From Planctomycetota bacterium (GTDB taxonomy: Bacteria > Planctomycetota > Planctomycetia > Pirellulales > Pirellulaceae), in contig JAQBZB010000004.1 of the NCBI GenBank assembly GCA_027622275.1, forward strand, positions 30,827-94,826: a DNA stretch of 64,000 bases, read 5' to 3'. The notes beneath the pieces were generated by a model. It made no database searches and had not been told where the DNA came from. It was given only the letters and a program-made list of their open reading frames with translations. Below are positions 16,766 to 26,533 of the stretch, piece after piece. Position numbers and translations under genes: made by a program. Every line of letters begins with the position of its first letter. Positions within the stretch are counted from its first letter, which is position 1.

Positions 16766-19341
16766 AACGGTAAACTTTCATCGGTCGCGTTCAGCGAGGC
16801 GGTAATCTGCACGGTTACGCTGCCGTACGAAATTCGATCTTCGCTCACGGCCGTGTCACTGCCATACAGCAACACGCTGTGGAACGGGACGTCGTCTGCC
16901 GGATCGGTGGCAAAGACAATCAGTCCAGCACCAGTGGCGTGAAAAGGAATACTGAATAGCAGGATCGATTCACCAGCTAACAGTGTCGCGTCCGCGATCG
17001 CACCCGCTTCATCGACAAGCCCATCGCGGAGAACGCCGTCCCGCGCGTTGGGGTACATCGCGCCGAAGGCGATGGGACCGTCGACTGCGGCTCGGCGAAC
17101 GTCATACGAAACATCAACGTAAGCCGCGAATACTCCCTCGGCCTCGTTGCGGATGTCTTGAGCGTAGACCTGCAATTCAAACGAGTCGCCAATGGTCACG
17201 GATGAAACCGCAACGCCATTGACGTCGACGACGACCGGCCGGAACGCGACAACGTCGTCCGATGGCGGTGGAGGCGGTGGCTCGAAGTCGCCGGCGATGA
17301 TTTCGGCCAGTTCAGCGCGAGCTGTTTCCCAAACGTCAGGATCCGCCGACCAACTGATGCTCGCCGGCTGGAATCCGTTCTCCCACAAAGCCCGCGGCAC
17401 GACGCGATCGATGATCGCTTGCGTCCTAGCGGGATCAATGGCCAAGGCCATGGCCAGGTAATCCGCATCTTGAATCCCGCGACGCCAATGCTTCAACCGC
17501 AACGAAGCGATCGGGCCATCGACACCGTAGCTCTCTTCGGGAAACACCGTGTCGGTTCCCGGATAAAACAGCACGCCATCGCCGTTGTAATAGTTGTTGC
17601 CGGTCTGTCCCAACTCGAAGTCGAAGCCGCCATTGTTGCCGAACGTCTTCGCTTGCTGAAAGACATTCGTGTCGCCGGTGTAGCCCTGGAAGTTTTCGTA
17701 GTAAGTCGACTCCCAATAGAACCAGCGGTCGATCTCCTTCTTGAATTGGCCCCAGGCAAGTTCGCGCAGCGCCACGCCGTCGTCTTCGGTGGCGAACGTG
17801 CCCGACGCCGGACGGCTGCTGTTGTAGAGCATGAATTGCTTGCCGTTGTCACTCAAATACTGATCGGCCAGAGTTTGCCAGGCTTGTTCATCACCTTCGT
17901 TGAACCAGGACGCAACGACGTCGAGCGAGCGCGTCTCGGTCGCGGCTGCGGTCAGGTCGATCGTGGCCATCGAGTTGAGCCGCGACCCCGATCCGGGATT
18001 CTCATCGAGCCACCGTGCCCAGCGTTCCGTCTGAGGATAGTCGTCCGATTCATCGATCAGGTACAGGAAGTAGTCGACGGGCGTCTCGAAGCCTTGCTGG
18101 TCGAACCAATTCACCCAGGCATCGGCATGCCGCTCCATCTCGCGCCGCGAAAGTGTCCCGTTGTCGTTGTCATCCCAACTCCATTGCCAGCCGCCGTAGG
18201 TGCTGATCGAAAAGACATTGTTCCCCGTACCCACACCCGGCCCGGCATAACCGCGTGCGGGCGTGAACAGTTCGCCTGAGAGAACATCGGTCCAACCGAA
18301 GTCGTTCATGGCCTCATCAATCGCCTCGATGTGTGTGTCGAATGACGGGTAGTCGATCGGCGGCCCTTCGATCAGCGAGATCTTGTGCCGATGCGCCATC
18401 TGGTGATAGCGCTCCTGGATCGACGTCATCCGCGTGTCGTCGGTATCGATCCACTCTTGCCCCGTATGCCGCAGGTTGACGTTCTCTGAGCTGTAGTACA
18501 ACATTGTCTTCGTCGTGGGTGTGTCGGGCAACGTGAAGCCCTTCACGTCGAGCGAGATCGGAATCTCTTCGCTCAGCACGCCGCCTTCGGTCACCGTGAT
18601 CGTTCCTTGATAGACGCCCGGAGGCGTATCTTTTGGGACGTAGATGTCGCCCCAGATCGATTGGTTGGTATCGGCATCGATCGTGAATCCTTGTTCCAGT
18701 TCCAGCGGCACGGCGATATCGGGATAGAACTTATTTGCATCCGGGCGGGCGGTCCACCCATAGAGCGAGTTGCCGTCTTCGTCCAACGGTGAACGCCCGT
18801 CCGTGTGCGGCCGCTGTATGCGCTCTGGCAAGACTCGTTCGTCGTAGTCGCTCCAATCAAAGTTCGAATAGTACGGCGCAAACGCCAGGTCACGAGTCAG
18901 TCCTTCGATCTCCAGGTAGCGAACGAAGAACAGTTCGACGTTACGGTCTATGTAATCGAACAGCTCGTCGCCCGTGGCTGGTGTCGACGAGATCATCGCT
19001 CCGCCTGGGCCGACGAGCGAAGAAATCGCGACATCGACGTTCGTGGCGGCTTCGGCGGAGGCTTCCAACACGAGATTGAACGAGACAACTTCGTTCCGAG
19101 CGGCGAACAAGTCGATACTGTCGCCGTCCCACACCGAATTAATGACCGCACTCGGATTCTGTGACACCCGCAATTCATCCTGCGTCACTTTGTCGCCACC
19201 GTCATTGGCCCAGACGTTGACGGCCAGCAACTCGCGTGATTCAAGCGACTCGAATCTCAAACGTCGTGCCGAATGGCGGCGCGACTTTGCGGTGCGGCGA
19301 TGCTTCGAGCTGTGCAGCAGATTGGTGCGGAAGCGTCTCAT
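16738..19341 (-). CDS. DUF4091/cohesin/dockerin exoprotein, N-terminal part
   Basis: This part starts at ATG 19341 with GAGG at good spacing. The leader [12 protein letters not shown] is followed by the motif [13 protein letters not shown]. About 650 residues of a DUF4091-type glycoside-hydrolase-like region follow, recognised from the beta-sandwich opening ([16 protein letters not shown]) and the typical end [21 protein letters not shown] proline spacer [10 protein letters not shown] leads to a cohesin-like beta domain ([13 protein letters not shown] to [10 protein letters not shown]). The frame ends prematurely. One extra T at the coding-strand TTT (16772-16774 on the plus strand) gives D-E-S-F-T-V-V-Q-D and joins the C-terminal part. 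Presumed extracellular; hydrolase activity is inferred only. Confidence 0.8.
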   Translation of the reverse strand: MRRFRTNLLHSSKHRRTAKSRRHSARRLRFESLESRELLAVNVWANDGGDKVTQDELRVSQNPSAVINSVWDGDSIDLFAARNEVVSFNLVLEASAEAATNVDVAISSLVGPGGAMISSTPATGDELFDYIDRNVELFFVRYLEIEGLTRDLAFAPYYSNFDWSDYDERVLPERIQRPHTDGRSPLDEDGNSLYGWTARPDANKFYPDIAVPLELEQGFTIDADTNQSIWGDIYVPKDTPPGVYQGTITVTEGGVLSEEIPISLDVKGFTLPDTPTTKTMLYYSSENVNLRHTGQEWIDTDDTRMTSIQERYHQMAHRHKISLIEGPPIDYPSFDTHIEAIDEAMNDFGWTDVLSGELFTPARGYAGPGVGTGNNVFSISTYGGWQWSWDDNDNGTLSRREMERHADAWVNWFDQQGFETPVDYFLYLIDESDDYPQTERWARWLDENPGSGSRLNSMATIDLTAAATETRSLDVVASWFNEGDEQAWQTLADQYLSDNGKQFMLYNSSRPASGTFATEDDGVALRELAWGQFKKEIDRWFYWESTYYENFQGYTGDTNVFQQAKTFGNNGGFDFELGQTGNNYYNGDGVLFYPGTDTVFPEESYGVDGPIASLRLKHWRRGIQDADYLAMALAIDPARTQAIIDRVVPRALWENGFQPASISWSADPDVWETARAELAEIIAGDFEPPPPPPSDDVVAFRPVVVDVNGVAVSSVTIGDSFELQVYAQDIRNEAEGVFAAYVDVSYDVRRAAVDGPIAFGAMYPNARDGVLRDGLVDEAGAIADATLLAGESILLFSIPFHATGAGLIVFATDPADDVPFHSVLLYGSDTAVSEDRISYGSVTVQITASLNATDESLPLCKTRRTVR

Positions 19342-19944
19342 GATGTGTCCTCGAGCGGAGCCAAATGGCTGATCGTTGAATTGGCTGCCTACCACAGACA
19401 TCAACATTCCCGCCGCCGAGCGACACATCGCTTAACGACCGAACGGAGTTTTCCCCAGACTCGGGTCAGCAACATTTTCAGTCGCAAGCGTGTCGGGTAA
19501 TGCGCGAGTTTGGACACTAGCTAGATGGAAGAAGGCGGCTGAGATGCCGGAGCCCATCAGGGCACCCCCGACACAGGAGAAAACAAATGAGACTCTGATA
19601 TCGATATGGCCATGGGGACACGAACACAGTCCGCCATTCGAACTCCGTGACACGTTGACAGTCCGTTCCATTGCACGCTGGCAGTCGTAAGACCGCACCT
19701 CCTTTACCCGGCATCTCCATTTACAAATTGGGGAGCCGGGGTTTCGGTTGTGCCTCGCGGAAAAGGACACGCACGTTGAAGCTGCTCTCCAGATTCGTGT
19801 TTTGCGACACAAATCGAAGGCCAATTCGAAAATCATTCCAGAAAACGTGTCGCCAAGGCCCAGCAATGTTGTCGTATCTGATGAGGGCACGGCATCTCTG
19901 CCTGCTCAGACAAGTTCATAACCCCTCGCGTCAGGCGTAAGACC
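19342..19944. other. Intergenic region between divergent exoprotein genes
   Basis: Roughly 600 bases upstream of both the minus-strand DUF4091 gene and the plus-strand secreted protein at 19945, so promoters for both should lie here. No convincing -35/-10 pair, RNA gene or repeat was identified. Short open frames on both strands look non-coding. Confidence 0.45.
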
Positions 19945-20790
19945 ATGTCAATCCGACTTTGCAACCTCGCATTCCTACTGGTGACTGGACTAGTAACCGT
20001 CCTAGCTGTCGGGACACAAACGCAAGTTTGGGGACGACCGCCCTTCTGGCAACCAGATACGATTCCCGGATACAGCATTCCTCCGTCGGGATTCAAACCA
20101 CCTCAGACGATTCACACGATCCCTAACCGCGGGACACGGCCTGGATGGACGATTCCTTCCCCGACGCCGCCCCCTCGCGGTTGGGCATTGCCTGGACCGA
20201 CGATTCCTTACCGAACGAACCCTGGCGGCAACCAATGGTGCCCACCGACAATTCATCCACAGCCAACGGTCCCTGGGATTCGGTGGTGGAATGTTCCGTT
20301 GAACCCGCAGGGACCTGCACATGGTGGCGGAACATCGTGGGGACCGACTCGGCAAAGGAGTGGTTCGGGAATCTTGCAACCACCTCCGCAGCTTCCGTCC
20401 CAAAGCAAGCCGCCAGCAAACAATCCGATACCACCGAAAAAGCCGACATCGAACACACCAGCGGTGATCGGCAATCCCATCTTCAAATCGCCTCCTTCGA
20501 TTGACCTATCCACTCTGACGCCCAAACACAAAAAAGTGCCGCATATCGATCTGCGGCAGTTGGCGATGGTCCAAGATACCTGCGTCCGCTGCCATATCAG
20601 CGACCGTTCTGGGTCCGTCAGCCACCGCAAGGCCACTCCTCGCGAAATGGCCCTGTTGGACAGCGTCACGAAGAGCGCGAGCATTTACGGAAATGATCAG
20701 GCAGTCCGCGAGCAGGGACCAAACTCGGAGCTTGCCCGTGCCTCGGAGGCGTTGCGGAAGTATTTGACCACCACCGCTAAGACGAATTGA
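19945..20790 (+). CDS. Secreted proline-rich protein with one CxxCH motif
   Basis: A 281-residue protein with an N-terminal signal peptide (hydrophobic LAFLLVTGLVTVLAVG). Residues 30-170 are a proline/glycine/tryptophan-rich segment in which PGWTIP, PGPTIP and related units repeat. The C-terminal third holds CVRCH (Cys213, Cys216, His217), the covalent haem-attachment signature of c-type cytochromes, though a single motif can occur by chance. No family was recognised. The next secreted protein starts 47 bases after the stop, so the two are probably co-transcribed. If haem is attached, a Met or second His ligand would be needed; QLAMVQDT just before the motif offers a Met. Confidence 0.7.
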   Translation: MSIRLCNLAFLLVTGLVTVLAVGTQTQVWGRPPFWQPDTIPGYSIPPSGFKPPQTIHTIPNRGTRPGWTIPSPTPPPRGWALPGPTIPYRTNPGGNQWCPPTIHPQPTVPGIRWWNVPLNPQGPAHGGGTSWGPTRQRSGSGILQPPPQLPSQSKPPANNPIPPKKPTSNTPAVIGNPIFKSPPSIDLSTLTPKHKKVPHIDLRQLAMVQDTCVRCHISDRSGSVSHRKATPREMALLDSVTKSASIYGNDQAVREQGPNSELARASEALRKYLTTTAKTN

Positions 20791-20837
20791 GCCAACTTCG
20801 TCTCCTCACACAGCACCTCCATCGAAAGGAAACTCCC

Positions 20838-22097
20838 ATGAGATCTCGCAACCTTTGTCTATCCGTGTTGTCTATTCTGTTGGCCGTTCTAGCTGCCGCA
20901 CCGGTTGTCGCACAATGTCCTTGCGCGGGCCTTGCGAACAGCATGAACCAAGTGGACAACGCGATGCGGGAGAATCTGAAAAACCTGCCCAGTATGAGCG
21001 GACAGCCGCAACAAACAGAATTTGCCGCGGCTCTGAATGACGCAGCGACCGGGAACTTTGCCAATCTTGATAACTTCCTCCAGGCATCTATACTCATCCC
21101 GCCGCACGAGAGAAAGTGGGTCGAAATGTATCGAGCTGCGATGGAAATCAAGCAAAAGTCGCAGCAAGGTGCGACGGACGACCAGGACCTGGCCAAATTG
21201 GGAGATGCAATTAATGGTCTGCCTGACATCCCCGGAGTACCGAAGCCCACGACGGATTTGGTGAAAGTCGCGCTTCAGGGTGAATTGACAAATGCCAACG
21301 CCCAGAACACGCTTTGCAAGATACTTTGCATCCTTGCCCAAACGGGAGGACCGGGCGCGGCAGGACCGGGTGGCTTTGGACCGGGTGGCTTGGGACCGGG
21401 TGGCTTGGGACCTGTCGTTGCTCTCCCAGGCGGTGGCGGTGGAAACATCGCCTTTGTTCCCGACGGCTACGCGGGCGGTCCGGCTAATCTTGGTGGGGGC
21501 AACATGAACCTTGGCCCTCCTGCGTACGGACCGGGCGAACCCGTGCCGGATATCTCCGCAGAGAATTCGCCGGACGCACCCGGTGCGGGAGAGGTCCTCC
21601 TGCTGAACCTGGAGGAGAACCAGCAAGAGGTGGGTTACGTCATCGGTACCGGTACATTTCAATTGAAAGCCGGAGCCGAGCACCGCTTTGGACTCCCCTC
21701 GTCCGGCACAAAGGTAATCCGCTTCGATCAGGGTGGCGGTCAAACTCTTGAGTACACACTGCGCGCGTTCACCTACAAATTCGTATTGACTGAGAACGGC
21801 TGGGATCTGATGCAAAAGCTCTACAACGTCACCATTGATAACACGGCCCTAAGCGGCGACATTCCCTTCGTTGCGGACAACGAGCAAGTCATGGTCAAGA
21901 CCGGGAGCACGCTCCAACAGAAATCAACTCACCCTATCAAACTGCTCTTTGATCATGGCGACGGAACCACTGCGGAAAAGATACTGGATACCGGGACTTA
22001 TCAGTTCAGGATCGATCCGGAGAAAAACAGATTGGAGTTACACGCCATGGAGCAAGCTGGCTCGCCGATCCAGCCACCTATGCCTGGCACCATGTAA
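20838..22097 (+). CDS. Secreted protein of unknown function with Gly/Pro linker
   Basis: A 419-residue protein starting at ATG 20838 behind GAAAGGAAA. It has a classical signal peptide (MRSRNLCLSVLSILLAVLAAAPVVAQ). Residues 30-170 form an alpha-rich region containing CPC and a later CKILC cysteine pair. A linker of GPGGLGPGG units follows, and then two beta-type segments (TGTFQLKAGAEHRFGL to NVTIDN, and KSTHPIKLLFDHGDGTTAEKILDTGTYQFRI) that resemble each other, as in an internal duplication. It follows the CxxCH protein in the same direction and precedes an ECF sigma factor. I do not recognise the family. Confidence 0.72.
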   Translation: MRSRNLCLSVLSILLAVLAAAPVVAQCPCAGLANSMNQVDNAMRENLKNLPSMSGQPQQTEFAAALNDAATGNFANLDNFLQASILIPPHERKWVEMYRAAMEIKQKSQQGATDDQDLAKLGDAINGLPDIPGVPKPTTDLVKVALQGELTNANAQNTLCKILCILAQTGGPGAAGPGGFGPGGLGPGGLGPVVALPGGGGGNIAFVPDGYAGGPANLGGGNMNLGPPAYGPGEPVPDISAENSPDAPGAGEVLLLNLEENQQEVGYVIGTGTFQLKAGAEHRFGLPSSGTKVIRFDQGGGQTLEYTLRAFTYKFVLTENGWDLMQKLYNVTIDNTALSGDIPFVADNEQVMVKTGSTLQQKSTHPIKLLFDHGDGTTAEKILDTGTYQFRIDPEKNRLELHAMEQAGSPIQPPMPGTM

Positions 22098-22419
22098 CCG
22101 ATTCCGCTCATCGCTGGTGCCTCAATCGTGAGCCAGCATTCCTTGGGGGAAACAAGGACCAGCCGCGAGATTAGGATCGGTCGATCAATGACTGTCGTAG
22201 TGGTGGCTTCCAGCCGCCACGGGAATCATGTACCCCTGTTGGCAAATCCGTGGCGGCTGGAAGCCACCACTACATGGACACGCGACAGTAGTTTGTCGTC
22301 CAACACTTAGTTCTTCGCTTTCCTGTCACATGTTCATTCTGGGCACTACTTGGGAGTAAAAGTTGGCCGTCGTCAGATGTCGATTGCCACTCCCAAACCC
22401 TTAGCCCGGAGAAATCAAA
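22098..22419. other. Intergenic region upstream of ECF sigma factor
   Basis: A 322-base gap. The notable content is the 26-bp perfect inverted repeat at 22197-22273; the rest shows nothing I can name. Confidence 0.5.
22197..22273. repeat. Perfect 26-bp inverted repeat
   Basis: Arms 22197-22222 and 22248-22273 are exact reverse complements around a 25-base loop; the outer arm begins GTAGTGGTGGCTTCCAGCC. The motif GTGGCGGCTGGAAGCCACC is of the dispersed-palindrome kind found in planctomycete genomes. It may terminate the secreted-protein transcript. Confidence 0.85.
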
Positions 22420-23025
22420 ATGAACGGGACAGGATCTGTGTCGGTGATGTTGCATCAATTGCAGTCGGACGAGACCCACAAGCGCGAAGCCGCGTGCGAA
22501 TACCTGTGGCGGCGGTACTCCAAGAAGTTGCTGGACTTTGCCTGCCGCCGGCTCAACCACCATGTCCGCCGCCGAGTCGATGAACACGACGTGGTCAGCG
22601 ATGTGTTCCTCAGCTTGTGGCAACTGCAGCGGTGTGGCGGTCAAGATCTGAACGACCGCCAGGAACTCTGGAAGATGCTGGTCACGATTACGCTTCGCAG
22701 GATCAGCAATGTCGTCAAGTTCCAACGCAGAGCACGCCGCGACTACCGCCGCGAGTTGCGTATCGAAGGGTCAGCGGAGTTCGATGCCGGACTACTCTCT
22801 TGTGTGCCGTCGCGGGAACTCGCGCCGGAAACAAGAGCCCTGGTGAAGGACGAATTAGAAAAACTGATGGGGCAGTTGCCGCCCCAGTTACGGCAGATCG
22901 CGGTCTGGAAAATTGCCGGTTTCACGAACGCCGAGATCGCCCGCTCGGACAAACTCGGTTGCTCGGTGCGAACAGTCGAGCGGAAACTGAACGAAATTCG
23001 AACACTCTGGTGCGAGTTCGCTTAG
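22420..23025 (+). CDS. ECF-type RNA polymerase sigma factor (planctomycete type)
   Basis: A 201-residue ECF sigma-70 protein with region 2 EHDVVSDVFLSLWQL followed by ELWKMLVTITLRRISN, a basic linker QRRARRDYRREL, and region 4 LPPQLRQIAVWKIAGFTNAEIA followed by GCSVRTVERKLNEIR. It shares the same layout and many residues with the sigma factor at 15021, so the two are paralogues of one planctomycete ECF group. No anti-sigma gene follows. The target regulon is unknown; the two upstream secreted-protein genes on the same strand are candidates. Confidence 0.88.
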   Translation: MNGTGSVSVMLHQLQSDETHKREAACEYLWRRYSKKLLDFACRRLNHHVRRRVDEHDVVSDVFLSLWQLQRCGGQDLNDRQELWKMLVTITLRRISNVVKFQRRARRDYRRELRIEGSAEFDAGLLSCVPSRELAPETRALVKDELEKLMGQLPPQLRQIAVWKIAGFTNAEIARSDKLGCSVRTVERKLNEIRTLWCEFA

Positions 23026-23073
23026 GTACCACGATGTTGCTCCTCGCGTTGATACTGTGCGTAGCCGCTGTCA

Positions 23074-23490
23074 TCAGTAGGTCAATTCGCCGTCGAAGTA
23101 GCCGTTGATGCCGGGCTGGAAGACTTGAATGCCGTTGGGGGAACGGAAGTCGAGATGCTCGCGGTAGGTGCGGTCGGTGAAATTCTCGGTGCCGAGCGCC
23201 GACAACTTCACCGGATCATCAATAACTTCCGCCTTGAACTGATCGGCTCGAATGCCGGCACGCACGACGAGCAAATCGTCTACGGGATGCGTGTATTCAA
23301 TGAAGTAGCCTGGATTCACCGATTCCGATTTAGGAGTCGGTGAATTCGCGCCGGGGAAGGTGTTCGCGCTCGTTGTGATCTCGTTCAACTCTTGCTTCAA
23401 ATAACGCAGGTCGACGCCAGCCGTCAACTGATCGGAACACTCACAAGGCCCAGCCGTCGTCTGTTGGATCAACCACTCGCGATGCCTCAA
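23074..23490 (-). pseudogene. Outer-membrane receptor-like fragment
   Basis: An open frame of 138 codons without a good start (TTG only). The residues read like the beta-barrel of a TonB-dependent or porin-like receptor: QLTAGVDLRYLKQELNE, then PGYFIEYTHPVDDLLVVRAGIRAD. No plug domain, signal peptide or C-terminal aromatic residue pattern is present. Upstream sequence in the other frames is not coding. I read it as the remnant of a larger gene, with moderate confidence that the family is correct. Confidence 0.45.
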
Positions 23491-23619
23491 AGATGTAACT
23501 CATCGGATGAACAAAATCGACATCATGCTGACGAGTAGGGACTCCGACTGGTATCGTGATAGCTGCCGCAGCGGACGGACGAGGCGTCCATCCTACTCTG
23601 TTTTAGGACGAAGATCGCG

Positions 23620-26247
23620 TTAGCGCAAGATCGTAACGGAGACCTCGTCAAGCCAAGCTTCGCCGAAGCCGGTCAAGGCGAACGTCAGCGTGAGATCGCC
23701 ACTGTGTGTTGCGATGCGGTAGAGTGTGAATTCTCGCCATCCACTAGTTTGCGTGATCCGTTCGGCAAACTCTTCGCCGGAAAAGGAATCGTAGATCATC
23801 AGACCGTCGCTGCTACCCGCGATTGCTTGCGGCACTTTAACCCAGCCATGAATGCGGAGGCTTTGACCGGCTTCGACCGCGACAGGGGCGCTCGTAATCG
23901 AAAGCGGTGATACGCTCGTCGCGGATACGTCTCGCGGCGATTGATGCGAAAACATACGGAGTGCCGAACGACCGCCGGCGGGATCTGCGAGGGACAATTC
24001 GACTAGCGTACTTTCGGTGCGAGCGTCAGACGCATGTTGCCTCCAACCACTGCGAAGCATCGCGTCGAGACTTTCACAATCGCCGGCTTGCAAAGTGTTT
24101 GTGGCCCAGGTGGCCGTTGCCAGACGGTTGGCCGCTTCGGCATGCAGCGGCAGCGTCGCGAAGCTCGAGCAGAGAAGACTTGACGCAGGCGATGGAAATG
24201 CCAATACGGCTTCGTCCCACGTCTCGCGTTGCACGCGGCGAATCGATTCTTGCGCCGCGAGTGTCGCGGCCAGCGCGCTTCGTGAATCGCCGCCACGCAT
24301 CAGCTGCTCGGCCCGGTCGAGCATCGCGCGCGCTTCGTCCAACATCGGCTTGACTGGCTCGGCACGGCCAAGCCTGCCAACGACATCCAACGTCTGACGC
24401 ATTTGAAGGGCTGCAATCTGCTGGCGCAAAGCCGCACTTTGCTTTCGGTTTTCGGCAAGTTCGCGCGTGGAACGGTTGATCGCCAACGGATCCTGAGTAA
24501 ACAGGATCAGCGAAACGGAATCCGGGTCGCGAATGGTGATTCGCGGACCGCTCGATTGAGAACGGAGCAACGGCTGCAAGCCGTTTGACCCGAGATGATA
24601 AGCCTGGTCGGTGATTGGAACCGCGTGAGCGACAAACGAAAGCGGTTCCGTGCGATGCGGGCGAGGGACGTACTGTTGACCCGACTCGTGACGCGTCACG
24701 ACGAGCAAACGGGAACGTTCCGTTTCCAGGACACGTCCACGAGTATGCGGCTCGTGCATGTCGATCTCTTCCGCGAACAAGCCTCCCGCCGCCCAAGGCT
24801 CGACCAAGGACAGCTCCGAGTTGATTAGTCGCAAGCTCGCCGCGCGGAGCTTGGCAACGTCGTCTTCTAAATCGAGACGCGAACGCGAGCGGAAACAGAT
24901 ACCCCGCGCGCCGGCGGCCACTGTTTCGAACGCTAACAGTCGGATCTGTTCCGGGTCCGCACAGAGCTTGGGGAGTCGCAAGCTCGAAGAATGCGAAGCG
25001 GGATGACTTACGTGAGCAATCGCCAGTTGTTCGACCAAACGCGACGACGGTTCCGTTTGAATCGTTCCCCAGACCGGTGTGCCAGTGATTGGGCGCAGTT
25101 GTTGTTGGAACCAATCGCCATAGTGTTGCAGATCGAAGCTCGTCCCGACGATCGTTTTTCCGAACATGAGCACGTCGCCGACGCTGACGAATTGTGCGAT
25201 ATCACGCTCCACGTCACAGACGATCGGTCGCGCCGCTTGGCGATCTTGACGGCGCAACTGGGTTGCCAGGTTGTCGACGGCGGTCGCATCGGCGGCCGTC
25301 GCTCCAGCGCCCAACCGCCATGCAATGACTCGACGATGGGCCGGTGTGAGGTCGAGCACTCCGCCGGTGATCGATGGTGGAGCGACCAGCCAGATGTTCG
25401 CCGCCTCGGCCTCGGACAACTGCGCGGCGCTCGGCGGATTGCGAAGCAGAATCGTGTTGAAGCCGAGTTCCTTCAACCAGGAAAGCGGTTCGCCATTGTG
25501 TTCGATGACGCGCGCGAAGTAGGGGCGATCTTCGACCAGCAGGACCGACCCTCGCAGCTCGGCGACACGACTCGGATGCTCGACCGAATTTGGTGTTGGC
25601 GTTGCGGCTGCGCCCATGAGTCCCACAGGCGTTGCGACTCGCTGCGACGATGCGTAACCGTCCAGTTCTAAATCGTCGGTCCACATCTCCGTGATGCCGG
25701 GGCCGGAGTACGCATTGAGGACGATATGGTCGATATACGCTTCACCTTCGTCCACCTGACCTAGTTGCAGACGACGGATACGAGCTTCTGCTTCGAGCGA
25801 CTTCTTCACGTGGCGGACTTGAAGACGCTGCCACGCGCCCGGCTGCGTATAGAAGTCACCGTCAAGCATCACCGTTAGCGTTTTGCCCTCACGATCTTTC
25901 GCCCGCGGCAAGACCACGCGCAGCATCATGCGCAGACCGGGCCGATCCGCCTTGACCCACAAGCTGGGAACCAATTCGCCAATGATTCGCGCCGGCGGAA
26001 CTGGATGAGCCAGATACGCGTAAGTCGCCTGCGTGCTCCAGACGCGAGCGTGTTCCGATCCCTGTCCGGAGTGGGCGACAGTGAAGTCACGTTCGTGAAG
26101 CAGCAAGCGCGCCGAGCCATCGGAATCCGCAAGCCGCCACGAGACCTCCGCTGACTCGAACCGCTCGTGAACCGCCCAGGCCGTCCGCGCCGAGAGCGCC
26201 GCGAACAGCGCGCAGACAAAAGTCAGCAAACCTTTCGACAGTTTCAT
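23620..26247 (-). CDS. Large secreted planctomycete protein, glycoside-hydrolase-like
   Basis: An 875-residue protein with a signal peptide (MKLSKGLLTFVCALFAALSARTAWA) starting at ATG 26247; the frame extends 15 codons upstream but the start with the best leader is used. Order: beta-sandwich region (40-220) with AYIDHIVLNAYSG; a barrel-like region (about 260-520) with PYFARVIEHNG and LGFNTILLRNPP; a helical stretch with coiled-coil character (about 610-720, ALRQQIAALQMRQ, MLDEARAMLDRAEQLM); and a C-terminal carbohydrate-binding-like sandwich (SLRIHGWVKV to GEAWLDEVSVTIL). No catalytic pair of acids can be assigned, so hydrolase function is a guess from overall shape. Confidence 0.65.
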   Translation of the reverse strand: MKLSKGLLTFVCALFAALSARTAWAVHERFESAEVSWRLADSDGSARLLLHERDFTVAHSGQGSEHARVWSTQATYAYLAHPVPPARIIGELVPSLWVKADRPGLRMMLRVVLPRAKDREGKTLTVMLDGDFYTQPGAWQRLQVRHVKKSLEAEARIRRLQLGQVDEGEAYIDHIVLNAYSGPGITEMWTDDLELDGYASSQRVATPVGLMGAAATPTPNSVEHPSRVAELRGSVLLVEDRPYFARVIEHNGEPLSWLKELGFNTILLRNPPSAAQLSEAEAANIWLVAPPSITGGVLDLTPAHRRVIAWRLGAGATAADATAVDNLATQLRRQDRQAARPIVCDVERDIAQFVSVGDVLMFGKTIVGTSFDLQHYGDWFQQQLRPITGTPVWGTIQTEPSSRLVEQLAIAHVSHPASHSSSLRLPKLCADPEQIRLLAFETVAAGARGICFRSRSRLDLEDDVAKLRAASLRLINSELSLVEPWAAGGLFAEEIDMHEPHTRGRVLETERSRLLVVTRHESGQQYVPRPHRTEPLSFVAHAVPITDQAYHLGSNGLQPLLRSQSSGPRITIRDPDSVSLILFTQDPLAINRSTRELAENRKQSAALRQQIAALQMRQTLDVVGRLGRAEPVKPMLDEARAMLDRAEQLMRGGDSRSALAATLAAQESIRRVQRETWDEAVLAFPSPASSLLCSSFATLPLHAEAANRLATATWATNTLQAGDCESLDAMLRSGWRQHASDARTESTLVELSLADPAGGRSALRMFSHQSPRDVSATSVSPLSITSAPVAVEAGQSLRIHGWVKVPQAIAGSSDGLMIYDSFSGEEFAERITQTSGWREFTLYRIATHSGDLTLTFALTGFGEAWLDEVSVTILR

Positions 26248-26533
26248 GGATGTAGTCAGACGGCAACGTGCAAAGAAGAGATTTGTTGACAAGATGCTAC
26301 ATGGGATGTGAAGTCCCCGTTTCTGACGTAAGACGTGCTTGTATCAGCATTTGCGTCCAGCGGCTAGCTCAAACACGTGGCGTTCTTTCAACATGGCGTT
26401 GCGCCGTCATTTGCCGTCGATCCACGTAACATGTTATTTTCAAGCGAGTTGCGTTTCCGTGGCCGCACTTCGCGCTGGTTGGCACGAAGCCTGCTTTTGT
26501 AAGCCAGCACAACGCAACCACGGAGACATCGCC

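Noticed and set aside
13205..16785. Programmed -1 frameshifting at the shared AGTTTAC motif
   Set aside because: Neither site forms a slippery X-XXY-YYZ heptamer in the zero frame and no strong downstream stem is obvious; a missing base is the simpler reading. Kept only as a question in the findings.
24074..25114. A 346-codon minus-strand open frame inside the large secreted protein gene
   Set aside because: Same strand, different phase; low-complexity Arg/Pro/Ala composition with no family.
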